A stretch of DNA of 64,000 bases, taken from contig CANLVD010000002.1 in NCBI GenBank assembly GCA_947494445.1, positions 1 to 64,000 of the forward strand, given 5' to 3'. Below the pieces are notes generated by a model. It did no database searches and was not told where the DNA came from. It saw nothing but the letters and a program-made list of their open reading frames with translations. This DNA comes from an uncultured Paracoccaceae bacterium (GTDB lineage Bacteria > Pseudomonadota > Alphaproteobacteria > Rhodobacterales > Rhodobacteraceae). Below are positions 9,158 through 18,245 of this stretch, in pieces (positions within the stretch are counted from its first letter, which is position 1; each line of letters begins with the position of its first letter). Made by a program: the position numbers and the translations under genes.

Positions 9158-10134
9158 AGAAGCTTTTCGCCTCTCGTGAAGCGTTGCTGATGATCGCAAT
9201 TGCGGTTCTTCTTGGCGTGATCTCATTGCGGTTTCCGGCCTTTGTGGCCCCGTCCAACCTGCTTGGCGTCTTCAACGACACCTCGCCGCTGATCCTGCTT
9301 GCCATCGGCCAGATGATCGTGATCCTGACCAAGTGCATTGATCTGTCGGTTGCGGCAAATCTTGCGCTGACGGGCATGGTCGTGTCCCTTGTCAATATCG
9401 CGGCCCCGGGCCTGCCAATCATTGCCATTGTCGCAATTGCCATCTGCTTTGGCACGCTTTTGGGCATGTTCAATGGCATTCTGGTTTGGAAACTGGCCAT
9501 ACCGCCCATCGTTGTGACCTTGGGGACCATGACCATTTTCCGCGGCATCATTTTCCTTCTGACCGAAGGCAAATGGGTCAACAGCCATGAGATGAGCGAC
9601 GCTTTCAAGGCTGTCCCGCGCGCAGACCTTATCGGCCTTCCGGTGCTCAGCTGGATTGCGATCGCCGCAGTGATCCTTTTCTCGATCGTTATGACCCGCA
9701 CCTCGCTTGGCCGGGCTTTCTATGCCGCCGGCGGCAACCCCCAGGCTGCGACCTATGCCGGCATCAACGTGGGCCTGACACAGTTCTGGGCTTTCGCAAT
9801 CTCGGGCGCGATTGCCGGGCTGACTGGTTACCTGTGGGTATCGCGCTTTGCGGTCGCTTATGTCGATGTGGCGGGAGGCTTTGAACTGACGGTCGTGGCC
9901 GCCTGTGTCATCGGCGGTGTGTCAATCATGGGCGGCATCGGGTCGGTTCCCGGTGCCCTGCTCGGGGCCCTTTTCCTTGGCATCATCGCCAATGCGCTGC
10001 CTGTGGTGAACATCTCTCCCTTCTGGCAGATGGCGATCTCGGGTGGTGCGATCATCATCGCCGTGATCCTGAATGCGCAGGCCAACCGGACGCAGGGGCG
10101 CATCATTCTCAAACGTGCGGAGCACGCGACATGA
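9154..10134 (+). CDS. rhaP: rhamnose ABC transporter permease (RhaP)
   Basis: A 326-residue inner-membrane permease of the RbsC/XylH family, almost wholly hydrophobic with about 8-10 transmembrane segments. Family marks include LTKCIDLSVAANLALTGM (the DLSVG-like segment near residue 65), ILVWKLAIPPIVVTLGTM, and the C-terminal GGVSIMGGIGSVPGALLGAL coupling region. It pairs with RhaQ to make the channel. Its start overlaps the end of rhaT by ATGA, and its own stop overlaps rhaQ in the same way, which implies translational coupling. Confidence 0.94.
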   Translation: MKKLFASREALLMIAIAVLLGVISLRFPAFVAPSNLLGVFNDTSPLILLAIGQMIVILTKCIDLSVAANLALTGMVVSLVNIAAPGLPIIAIVAIAICFGTLLGMFNGILVWKLAIPPIVVTLGTMTIFRGIIFLLTEGKWVNSHEMSDAFKAVPRADLIGLPVLSWIAIAAVILFSIVMTRTSLGRAFYAAGGNPQAATYAGINVGLTQFWAFAISGAIAGLTGYLWVSRFAVAYVDVAGGFELTVVAACVIGGVSIMGGIGSVPGALLGALFLGIIANALPVVNISPFWQMAISGGAIIIAVILNAQANRTQGRIILKRAEHAT

Positions 10135-11111
10135 GCACGACCCGCAACATTCCCGACCGTTTACGCTCCCCACTGGAGAGGAACCTCAAAAGCTGGGAAA
10201 CCCTGCTTCTTCTGGTCGCCATCGGGATCTTTGTCGCCAACTCCTTTGCCTCGCCGTATTTCCTCGATGCCTGGAACCTCAGCGATGCGACCTTCAACTT
10301 CACGGAAAAGGCGATGATTGCCTTTGCGATGGCGCTTCTGATCATTTCGGGCGAGATTGACCTGTCGGTTGCAGCCATCATCGCGCTTGCCTCCACCGCA
10401 ATGGGGGCCGCGGCACAGGTCGGTGTCGGAACCGAAGGGCTGGTGCTGATCGGGCTGTCCGTGGGGCTTGCCTGTGGTGCATTCAACGGATTGCTTGTCA
10501 CGGGACTGGGCCTGCCCTCGATCGTTGTGACCATCGGCACCATGAGCCTGTTTCGCGGGATCAGTTTCATCATCCTCGGCGATCAGGCCTACCGGGGCTA
10601 TCCGTCCGATTTTGCATATTTTGGGCAAGGGTATGTCTGGTGGGTAATCTCGTTCGAATTCGTACTCTTTGCGCTGATTGCGGTAATCTATGCGGTGCTT
10701 CTTCATCTGACCAATTTCGGCCGTGCCGTTTATGCCATTGGCAACAACGCAACGGGCGCCTTGTTCTCAGGCATTCGCGTGGGTCGTGTGAAGTTTATCC
10801 TGTTTCTGCTCACAGGTCTCATGTCGGGTGTCGCTGCAATCTGCCTGACCTCGCGCCTTGGCTCGACACGTCCGTCCATCGCCACGGGGTGGGAACTGGA
10901 GATTGTCACCATGGTTGTGCTTGGAGGCGTCAATATTCTGGGTGGCTCCGGCTCCATTCCCGGAGTTGTCATTGCCGCCTTTGTCATGGGGCTCGTAACT
11001 TTTGGTCTGGGCCTTCTGAACGTGCCGGGCATTGTTATGTCCATCGTGATCGGCGCGCTTCTGATCGGGGTCATTGCGTTGCCGCGGCTTTGGCAAATGT
11101 GGAGACATTGA
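10131..11111 (+). CDS. rhaQ: rhamnose ABC transporter permease (RhaQ)
   Basis: The second 326-residue RbsC-type permease. It shares the layout of Rha[38 protein letters not shown] and [20 protein letters not shown]. The equal length and similar motifs suggest an old duplication, with the two forming a heterodimeric channel as known for the rhizobial rhamnose transporter. It overlaps rhaP by 4 nt and ends in TGATG, with the rhaU ATG sharing one base. Confidence 0.94.
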   Translation: MSTTRNIPDRLRSPLERNLKSWETLLLLVAIGIFVANSFASPYFLDAWNLSDATFNFTEKAMIAFAMALLIISGEIDLSVAAIIALASTAMGAAAQVGVGTEGLVLIGLSVGLACGAFNGLLVTGLGLPSIVVTIGTMSLFRGISFIILGDQAYRGYPSDFAYFGQGYVWWVISFEFVLFALIAVIYAVLLHLTNFGRAVYAIGNNATGALFSGIRVGRVKFILFLLTGLMSGVAAICLTSRLGSTRPSIATGWELEIVTMVVLGGVNILGGSGSIPGVVIAAFVMGLVTFGLGLLNVPGIVMSIVIGALLIGVIALPRLWQMWRH

Positions 11112-11425
11112 TGGAGAAATATGCGTTCAAGATGCAGCTCAATCCGGGATGCCGGGAGGAATACAAAAGGCGGCATGACGAGATCTGGCCGGAACTGGTC
11201 GATTTGCTGAAAGACGCGGGTGTGTCGGACTATTCGATCCATCTGGACGAGGACACCAACACCCTGTTTGGGGTTCTGTGGCGGACGGATGATCACACCA
11301 TGGACACGCTGCCAGCCCATGAGATCATGAAACGGTGGTGGGCTCATATGGCCGACATCATGGAAACCAAGCCCGACAACGAACCTGTGGCAAAGCCACT
11401 GACGCCTGTCTTCCGCATGCCATGA
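11111..11425 (+). CDS. rhaU: L-rhamnose mutarotase (RhaU/RhaM)
   Basis: A 104-residue protein that interconverts the alpha and beta anomers of L-rhamnose so that the isomerase receives the right form. It shows the family features: [13 protein letters not shown] at the start, [17 protein letters not shown] with the conserved histidine, and [13 protein letters not shown] with the tryptophan pair near the C terminus. Small ferredoxin-like dimeric enzyme. The ATG at 11111 overlaps the rhaQ stop (TGATG), and the stop overlaps rhaK by 4 nt. A longer open frame runs through it from 10640, but the short form fits the family length. Confidence 0.94.
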   Translation: MEKYAFKMQLNPGCREEYKRRHDEIWPELVDLLKDAGVSDYSIHLDEDTNTLFGVLWRTDDHTMDTLPAHEIMKRWWAHMADIMETKPDNEPVAKPLTPVFRMP

Positions 11426-12792
11426 GCAATATCGCCGTCATCGACATTGGCAAGACCAATGCCAAGTTGGCGCTCGTTGATCGAGTGACCCTTCATGAGA
11501 TCGCGGTTCTCACACGCCCCAATACAGTGATCGACGGTCCTCCCTGGCCCCATTTCGACGTGGACGGCCATCGGGAGTTTCTGCTGGATGGACTGGCGTC
11601 CCTGCATGCAAGTCATGGCATCGACGTCATTTCACTGACCACTCATGGAGCAAGTGCGGCCCTTATCGGTTATGACGGAAACCTCGCTGCACCGATCCTT
11701 GATTACGAACATGACGGACCGGATACACTGGCAGGCAGTTACAATGCATTGCGGCCACCATTCGATGAAACGGGATCGCCCCGACTGCCGGGAGGTCTGA
11801 ACCTCGGCGCCCAGCTTCATTGGCAATTCGCGCAGAATCCCGCGTTGCTGGAGCAAACGAAATCCATTGTCACCTACCCGCAATACTGGGGGTTCTGGCT
11901 GACCGGGCACCTTGCCTGCGATATGAGTTCCTTGGGTTGTCACACCGATCTATGGAATCCTTTCAAGGCAGAGTTTTCATCGCTTGTCCAAAGCCTCGGC
12001 ATTGAGGATAAAATTGCCCCGGCACGGAAATCCGCAGATGTTCTTGGCACCTTGCACCCGGAAATTGCTACCCGCACGGGTCTGGCCCCGGGCACTTCGG
12101 TTCTGTGCGGCATCCACGATTCCAATGCTTCCCTGCTGCCCCATATCCTGAGCCAGAGCCCGCCTTTCTCGGTCGTTTCGACCGGGACATGGGTCATCGC
12201 GATGACAATCGGCGGGTCCAGACGAGTATTGGATTCTGCCCGCGACGCGCTAATGAATGTGAACGCATTGGGTCAACCGGTCCCTTCTGCGCGCTTCATG
12301 GGTGGCCGGGAATACGAAATTCTGCTTGGAGAAACAGCATCGTCCTTCGACAGAAGAGACATGGCCGAGGTTGCCAAAAAAGGTCCCATGCTCATGCCGT
12401 CAATCGTGTCTGACTGCGGACCCTTTCAAGGACAATCTCATGGTTGGGTACATCAAGAGCCTGTCCACGGCAGTGCTGAGCGCGCCGTGGCCGTCGGTTA
12501 CTATCTGGCGCTGATGACGGCCGAATGCCTTTCTTTGACCTCTCATCAGGGTCCGATCATTGTGGAGGGCCCCTTCTCAACCAACGCCAGCTATTGCGCG
12601 ATGCTTGCAGCTGCAACCAACAGCCCCGTGCAGGCTGCCAAGGGGCTTACTGGTACAAGTCAGGGTGCTGCCCTTCTTGCACTGGACCCAAAAGCTTTGC
12701 CCTCGGTCCCGCCCTTTGACAGCTTTCGGCCCGACCAGATCACCGGGGCTGCGGATTATGCATCCAGATGGCACAAGGCTGTTACATCCTGA
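11422..12792 (+). CDS. rhaK: rhamnulose kinase, FGGY family (RhaK)
   Basis: A 456-residue sugar kinase that would phosphorylate L-rhamnulose at O1, feeding RhaD. The FGGY ATPase fold is shown by [16 protein letters not shown] at residues 3-18, the catalytic-region [11 protein letters not shown], and the adenosine loop [11 protein letters not shown]. It is the rhizobial-type RhaK rather than E. coli RhaB. In R. leguminosarum RhaK is also known to be needed for rhamnose transport, which may explain its place at the end of the transporter operon. The start at 11422 overlaps rhaU; the upstream in-frame ATG at 11335 lies within rhaU and is discarded. Confidence 0.94.
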   Translation: MSNIAVIDIGKTNAKLALVDRVTLHEIAVLTRPNTVIDGPPWPHFDVDGHREFLLDGLASLHASHGIDVISLTTHGASAALIGYDGNLAAPILDYEHDGPDTLAGSYNALRPPFDETGSPRLPGGLNLGAQLHWQFAQNPALLEQTKSIVTYPQYWGFWLTGHLACDMSSLGCHTDLWNPFKAEFSSLVQSLGIEDKIAPARKSADVLGTLHPEIATRTGLAPGTSVLCGIHDSNASLLPHILSQSPPFSVVSTGTWVIAMTIGGSRRVLDSARDALMNVNALGQPVPSARFMGGREYEILLGETASSFDRRDMAEVAKKGPMLMPSIVSDCGPFQGQSHGWVHQEPVHGSAERAVAVGYYLALMTAECLSLTSHQGPIIVEGPFSTNASYCAMLAAATNSPVQAAKGLTGTSQGAALLALDPKALPSVPPFDSFRPDQITGAADYASRWHKAVTS

Positions 12793-12808
12793 TTGCGGCT
12801 GTCGCCAT

Positions 12809-12832
12809 GAGCAGCGGCAAGCCGCTCTGCTC
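12809..12832 (+). terminator. hairpin after rhaK, possible terminator
   Basis: GAGCAG...CTGCTC with an inner GCGG/CCGC stem and a 2-nt bulge, 17 nt after the rhaK stop. There is no T-run, so termination is uncertain. The rest of 12793-13056 shows only AT-richer sequence before the next gene's ribosome site. Confidence 0.4.
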
Positions 12833-13056
12833 CCCTTGCAAATGTCGAACCGGTACCCGCTGAAAGCAAGTCATAGCAGCGGTTTCGTGAGTTTCCTCAC
12901 AGACCAAATCAAGCCAACTCCACTTCCTGCCAATGATTACTACCTATGCCTGAGTTTGGAAATTTGGCCGAACTGAGGTACACTTAACCTTATTGCGCCT
13001 GCGAAAATGACTTTCTCGAGACCGGTTTTTCACTCCTGTTTGCAAGGAGCCTGCAT

Positions 13057-15657
13057 ATGCCTGAATTGACCAATTCCCACCGCAGAATTCTGAAAGCGAC
13101 CTACGCACCTGTTCAGACCCGCAAAGGCCCCGAGATCCGGGCTGCTCTTGCGCAGGCCAGTGTTCTGGAAGCGCTACGCCCGACTGAGACGGAGATGACG
13201 CTGTTGCAGCGCAGGCCCGAGCTTGCAGGCTCCCGCGAATTGCAATCAACGCTGGCTGCTGTGCGCAATCTGACCAGCGCCAGCGGACATCAGGCCCGGT
13301 ATGTGGCCGTTCGGGAACTGGCCGAGAATGACACGCAATCGGTCCGCAGAATTGCGCAGGCCATTGTCGACCAGCGGGAAGACGACCTGAACCGGCTGGA
13401 GAGCGAACTGGCCACCTTGAAACAAGAGCTTCGAGAAGCCCCTGCCGAAGACGACACGGACGCGGATGATACCAGCGACGGCGGCACTGTTCTGGACAAC
13501 ACCGGGCGCCTTACTCCGATCCAGCGGCGCGGAACGATTGCTGGGCGGGTCACTGTCGGACCACAGGTTGTCACCAGCCCCACCACACGAAGCGCCTTTT
13601 CTGCCGAACCATCGGCGCCCATGCAAACCGGCTTGGAGTCCATCCTTCAGCGTGGACTTGACCAGACCTCCGGCAGCTTCAATGCGCTGAGCCGCGTTGC
13701 AGCCGATCGTGCGCCTGTGCATCCGGTTTATTCGACCACCTCGGACGAGCGGCGGATCGGCCATGCTCTGGCAGAAATGAAAGAGGTTTTCGAGCTTGGC
13801 AAAACCCTGCTGGCCACGTTTGACGAGGAAATGGACGTCGAGCCGATCGGACGGCTGCATCTGGAACGGATCGAGATGACGCCGGTCGGCATTCAGAGAG
13901 GGGAGCTTGTCTCCTCCATTCCGCTTGCCCCGCAAGAGACCGTGAACCTCAGCCACCGCGAGTGGTCGCTGACCGAGGAGCAGTTCGAGTCCATCATCGT
14001 GGATTCACTTGAAGGCTTCAGCGAGCGCGGCGTGACCGAAAAGACAGATGCCGCTCAGTCCTACCAGACGGAACAATCCCGCTCCACCGCACTGAACCTT
14101 GGGGCAGCGGTCAGTGCGTCGGGCATGGGCGTGACGATGTCGGCGTCCACCAGCTACGCCTCGACCTCAAATGAGGCCCGCTCGCAGGAAGACAGTCGCA
14201 ATCAGAGCATGCAATCGACCCGCAAAGCATCATCGCGTGTGCGCAAGGACCACAAGACATCGTTTCGGGTGACGTCCAGTTCGGGCAGTGAGGCGACCAC
14301 TGATCGGGTCATCACCAATCCGTCTGACACACAGTCCATGCGGATCGATTATTTCCAGATGATGCGCAAATGGAAGGTCGATCTGTATCGCTTCGGCCTG
14401 CGCATGACCTACGACGTCGTGATCCCGAACCCGGGCGCAGATCTGATCCGCATGCATGAAGAGATCGAGGCATTGGACGCACAGATCCAGACCCCGTTTC
14501 ACTTCCCGCTGCAACCCCATGACATCACCCGGCACAACTGGATGCAGACGGCTGCAAGCTATGGTGCGGAGATCGATCCACCACCGGTGGAGGTCATCAA
14601 CAAGGCGACCACCATCTCCATCGATGTGCCAGATGCCGAGGCCCAAGAGAACCGGGCAGGCACTGCCATCATCGAGGTTGATGATGGATATTATCTGGAT
14701 GCCTTTTCCATCCATATGGCCGGGAGAACGGCAACCGAGGACGAAGACGAGAATTTGGATGTGGATTTCCCGGACTACATGCGGTTTCGGCGTGGCGTGA
14801 TCGAAATCCCCTATCGTCACCGGCATATCCTCAACGCCAGCATCATTTTGCCCTTTACGGTGCGGGTGATGTGGGAAACGGAACAGGCTTGGCAATTCCG
14901 CGCCTGGTCAAAGCTGCGAGATGCCGCCGAGAACCGCTATCTGCGTGACATGCAGAAACTGAAGGATGCAAAGGCAGCGCTTGAAGACAAGCTCAACGCC
15001 TTCGATGGTCTGACGCTGCGCCGGATGGAAATGGAAGAGATCCAGAAAGGCGTGCTGCGCTGGATTTTCGGGCCGAGCTTTGATGTCAGCCCCTCTGATA
15101 TCGCGGCCCTTCTGGGCAAGATGGACGCGAATGACCCCTTTGACCGGGACGCGATCAACCCTTCCTCGCTGACGCAGGCACAATGGGCGCGCATGTTGTC
15201 CTTTGGCGAGTTTGTGAAATACATCCACAACGCCATCGAGTGGGAGAACCTGCTGTATTTTCCATACCCCTATTTCTGGGGCGGACCACCGTCCTGGGGG
15301 CTCAAACGGTTCCTGCAGCATCCAGATCCGACGCACAGACGGTTTCTGCGCGCTGGGGCTGCACGGGTGGTGCTGACCATCCGGCCGGGGTTCGAGAAAA
15401 GCTTCACGGAACTGGTTGAGACCGGCGCATTCGGTGGTCTGGACGACGATCATCCCTATGTGACGATTGCCGAGGAAATCCAAAACTACGCCAAGACCAA
15501 CTACCCGGGCATTCCACCGGCCAATCCGACCAACCCGCCCACGGAAGAAGAGGTCGAGGAGGCAGAGCGCGGGCAGTTGCAGGCGACATGGTGGGAATAC
15601 ACGCCAACCAGTGCGCTTGATCTGCAACTGAACACGGCCCTTCCCGACATGGCCTGA
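13057..15657 (+). CDS. large uncharacterised protein, 866 residues
   Basis: I do not recognise this gene. The ATG at 13057 follows AAGGAG at good spacing, so it is a real start. No signal peptide is seen. Visible layout: an N-terminal helical, charged part (to about residue 130, coiled-coil-like RLESELATLKQEL); an acidic Asp-rich linker; a proline- and threonine-rich stretch; a Ser/Thr/Ala-rich amphipathic segment near residues 330-400 that could adopt long beta hairpins; a segment ending YDVVIPNPGADL; and a C-terminal block with WENLLYFPYPYFWG and GAARVVLTIRPGFE that looks strongly constrained. The Ser/Thr segment in a mostly soluble protein is reminiscent of pore-forming or structural proteins, but that is speculation. 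It ends in TGA, in the same frame as the next gene. Confidence 0.85.
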   Translation: MPELTNSHRRILKATYAPVQTRKGPEIRAALAQASVLEALRPTETEMTLLQRRPELAGSRELQSTLAAVRNLTSASGHQARYVAVRELAENDTQSVRRIAQAIVDQREDDLNRLESELATLKQELREAPAEDDTDADDTSDGGTVLDNTGRLTPIQRRGTIAGRVTVGPQVVTSPTTRSAFSAEPSAPMQTGLESILQRGLDQTSGSFNALSRVAADRAPVHPVYSTTSDERRIGHALAEMKEVFELGKTLLATFDEEMDVEPIGRLHLERIEMTPVGIQRGELVSSIPLAPQETVNLSHREWSLTEEQFESIIVDSLEGFSERGVTEKTDAAQSYQTEQSRSTALNLGAAVSASGMGVTMSASTSYASTSNEARSQEDSRNQSMQSTRKASSRVRKDHKTSFRVTSSSGSEATTDRVITNPSDTQSMRIDYFQMMRKWKVDLYRFGLRMTYDVVIPNPGADLIRMHEEIEALDAQIQTPFHFPLQPHDITRHNWMQTAASYGAEIDPPPVEVINKATTISIDVPDAEAQENRAGTAIIEVDDGYYLDAFSIHMAGRTATEDEDENLDVDFPDYMRFRRGVIEIPYRHRHILNASIILPFTVRVMWETEQAWQFRAWSKLRDAAENRYLRDMQKLKDAKAALEDKLNAFDGLTLRRMEMEEIQKGVLRWIFGPSFDVSPSDIAALLGKMDANDPFDRDAINPSSLTQAQWARMLSFGEFVKYIHNAIEWENLLYFPYPYFWGGPPSWGLKRFLQHPDPTHRRFLRAGAARVVLTIRPGFEKSFTELVETGAFGGLDDDHPYVTIAEEIQNYAKTNYPGIPPANPTNPPTEEEVEEAERGQLQATWWEYTPTSALDLQLNTALPDMA

Positions 15658-15660
15658 GCC

Positions 15661-17013
15661 TTGGCGTTTACCTTTCAACTGGAAGAGCCCGGCACGACCA
15701 AGCTTGGTCGTGAGACCGGCCGGGCTGATCCATGGGCCGATACTTTTGCACAGGTGGCCTATGGTTCGGGCCTGCATCTGACCTATCGGGTGGACAGCAC
15801 CGGTCTGTTGCGCGTGACCCCGGCTTCGCGTGAGGATTGCGCCACCATCGTCAAGGTAATCACCGAACGCCCGCACCGCGTCCCGTTTCGCTGGCGGATC
15901 CTTAATCCCTCAACGGCAATTGCCAAGGAAGGCGGGGCAGCCACGGTCGAGCTGGGTGCACGACTGCGCCAAACCCTGATCACTTTCAATCTGCCCTTCT
16001 ACATCGACAAGCGACTGAACTCGGAACTGGTCGAGAAGGCCGGGCAATCAGGCATCGACGATGTCACCTGTGTTTACGGGCTCAGGAAACGGGATAACAT
16101 CAAAAGCCATAAGGTCCAGATGCTGCCAAGCGGGCCATCCATCGCTGCATGGAAGGACTTCATAACGCGTATGCACAAACAGGGCTTGGAGGTGCATGTC
16201 GGCTACAGCTTTGGCAGCCTTGGCAAAAATATCTCACAGTATGAGCGAAACTACGCGACGTGGTTTGACGCAGCGGATGACGGCGTACTTGAGGATCATG
16301 TCAACGACATACGCGACTATCTGCAAAAGAATGATCTGAAGTTCGACGGGCTGAGTTTCGACATTGAATCCAATGCCATCGGACACTCCAAGTCACAGGA
16401 CCACCAGAACAAGCTGCGGACCCTGTTTCGCAAATCAGCCAAGATCCTTGGCAAAGAAGGGATGACAATCAGCTATTTCAACGGACCGTTTGTCTCGAAG
16501 TCTGACACCGTGACCGGGTCAATCGACATTCAGCGCTTCGACATACCCGTGGGTCAGGCCAATCTGCTGGCACGGCCCATGTGTTATGACGGGGTAAATG
16601 CACGCGACTATTCGGTTGTCGCGAACTCGATCGACTATGCGCTGCGCAAGACCACTGACAACAATGGGGCGGGCCTGCATCCGTCGCAGTTGCAAATGGC
16701 GATCTGGACATCTGTGGTGACGAAATCACGCGAAATCGTTCAGGATCCGGCCTATCCCAATGACAAGGAAAAGACGATCACGAAGTCCAAGCCAAATCCA
16801 CGCGGCGCCTCGATGGAGAAATACTGCAAGGAGCTGTTGCGCCCCAATCGCATCGGGCTTTGTGTCTATACCCTTCCGAAGACCAAATCCGGCATAACGA
16901 CCATGCTGGATGCCTGTAAGCAATATGACGAGTGGCTGAACGGCCCGGCCCCCACCCATGACCGGTCGAACGAACCGTTGCAATCGGCCCGGAACGATCC
17001 AACAAGGCCGTGA
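15661..17013 (+). CDS. GH18-like TIM-barrel protein, in frame with the preceding ORF
   Basis: A 450-residue ORF beginning at a TTG, one codon after the TGA of the preceding gene and in the same frame. No ATG occurs before about residue 157 and no ribosome site is visible. Expression must therefore use coupled reinitiation at TTG or UGA readthrough. After a beta-rich N-terminal portion (about 100 residues) comes a barrel with FDGLSFDIESN near residue 233. This resembles the GH18 catalytic signature DGxDxDxE, but the middle Asp is replaced by Ser while the final Asp and catalytic Glu remain. It could be a glycosidase or a carbohydrate-binding relative. No signal peptide is seen. It is convergent with the SbtA-like gene, 12 nt away. 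Confidence 0.75.
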   Translation: MAFTFQLEEPGTTKLGRETGRADPWADTFAQVAYGSGLHLTYRVDSTGLLRVTPASREDCATIVKVITERPHRVPFRWRILNPSTAIAKEGGAATVELGARLRQTLITFNLPFYIDKRLNSELVEKAGQSGIDDVTCVYGLRKRDNIKSHKVQMLPSGPSIAAWKDFITRMHKQGLEVHVGYSFGSLGKNISQYERNYATWFDAADDGVLEDHVNDIRDYLQKNDLKFDGLSFDIESNAIGHSKSQDHQNKLRTLFRKSAKILGKEGMTISYFNGPFVSKSDTVTGSIDIQRFDIPVGQANLLARPMCYDGVNARDYSVVANSIDYALRKTTDNNGAGLHPSQLQMAIWTSVVTKSREIVQDPAYPNDKEKTITKSKPNPRGASMEKYCKELLRPNRIGLCVYTLPKTKSGITTMLDACKQYDEWLNGPAPTHDRSNEPLQSARNDPTRP

Positions 17014-17025
17014 GGGTGCCGTGTG

Positions 17026-18150
17026 TCACCATCCGATCAACGCCTCGGCCATTGCAATGTAGATCGGGATGCTGAGGATCGCGATGGGCGTACCCAGTCC
17101 GGTCGAGGTGCCGACATAGGCCGACGGGTTTGCTTTGGGCAGCGCACCGCGCATGGTGGGCGGGCCCGAGATGTCGGAACTGGACGACGCCATGACGGCC
17201 AGCAGAACGACGCCACCGGCTGAGAACCCGGTCAGCGCGTGGGCAATCATCCCGACGCCAAAGCCCAGCAACCCGTGCAGGATCGGCGCAGTAATCCCGT
17301 ATAGAATATAGGCATGCGCCACCTTGCGCAGTTCGGAAAACCGAGCCCAGGCCTCCATCCCCATGATCAGCATCAGGATCGACAGCAGACCCCGGAAAAG
17401 CGGCTCATAAAAGCTGTGATAAACCGTGTCGGGCTTGGTCAGGATGCCCATTGCAAGACCTGCCAGAAGAGCCGAGATTGCCGGGCTCCGAAATGTGTCG
17501 ACCAGAATTCCACGCACCAGCCCCGGTTCAACCGCAGATCCTGTCGCATCGCCCATCTGACCGGATGCCGCGGTACTTGCCCGCTGCAAAACCGGCCCCA
17601 TGAGCGACGCTGTGGCCGTCCCTGCCTCGCCCGCATTGCCCTGAACCGACAGGGATGTTGCCATGCGCCGCGCCTCTGCCAATTTTGCCATCACAATGGC
17701 CGTGACAAGTGCCGCGATGTCCATGAACGGATATAAGGCCCCGATGAACCCCTCATATCTGATCCCCTCATCATCGAGAATTGCCATACCAGCCGCCAGA
17801 GTGGAGGCTGAAACCGCCCCGAACAGGCCCACAGTCGCCAGACCATCGACCTGCGAGACACCGCGCCATCTGGCCAGTGTCTGGCTGCCGATGAGCACAA
17901 TGGCGATCCCGATGAACGCTGCCCCAAGTGCCGGGACAATGAGAGACATCAGGTCCGCTTCCCGCACCGAAATACCTGCGCCAAGACCCACTTTCAGCAA
18001 AAGCAGGATGACGATGAACTTGTAAACCGGCTCGGGCACCTCGAACTTGCTGCCCAATGCGGCCAGCATCATGCCGGCAATGAGAAAGGCGAGAGTTGGC
18101 TTCTGCAGCTGGTCCAGAACCGTGCTGGCGATGGCAATGACGATGTCCAT
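17026..18150 (-). CDS. SbtA-type sodium-dependent bicarbonate transporter family permease
   Basis: A 374-residue inner-membrane protein with roughly ten hydrophobic segments and a soluble loop around residues 190-215, the layout of the SbtA/DUF897 family. Motifs include GLFGAVSASTLAAGMAIL and SGPPTMRGALPKANPSAYVG. In cyanobacteria the family imports HCO3- with Na+. In heterotrophs the substrate is unproven, and anaplerotic bicarbonate supply is plausible. An AAGGAAG ribosome site precedes the ATG at 18150. It is divergent from the LysR gene at 18246 across 95 bp of AT-rich DNA. I see no SbtB-like PII gene nearby. Confidence 0.85.
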   Translation of the reverse strand: MDIVIAIASTVLDQLQKPTLAFLIAGMMLAALGSKFEVPEPVYKFIVILLLLKVGLGAGISVREADLMSLIVPALGAAFIGIAIVLIGSQTLARWRGVSQVDGLATVGLFGAVSASTLAAGMAILDDEGIRYEGFIGALYPFMDIAALVTAIVMAKLAEARRMATSLSVQGNAGEAGTATASLMGPVLQRASTAASGQMGDATGSAVEPGLVRGILVDTFRSPAISALLAGLAMGILTKPDTVYHSFYEPLFRGLLSILMLIMGMEAWARFSELRKVAHAYILYGITAPILHGLLGFGVGMIAHALTGFSAGGVVLLAVMASSSSDISGPPTMRGALPKANPSAYVGTSTGLGTPIAILSIPIYIAMAEALIGW

Positions 18151-18245
18151 AACGGGCTTCCTTGTTGAGGTGAAGACCGTTTAGCGAGTGTCTAAAAGAA
18201 ATAAAAATATATCTTTCTGCTCATTTTGTTCTATTAATTAAATGT

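Noticed and set aside
10640-11110. Upstream extension of the rhaU frame
   Set aside because: It lies inside rhaQ; the family length and the TGATG overlap favour the ATG at 11111.
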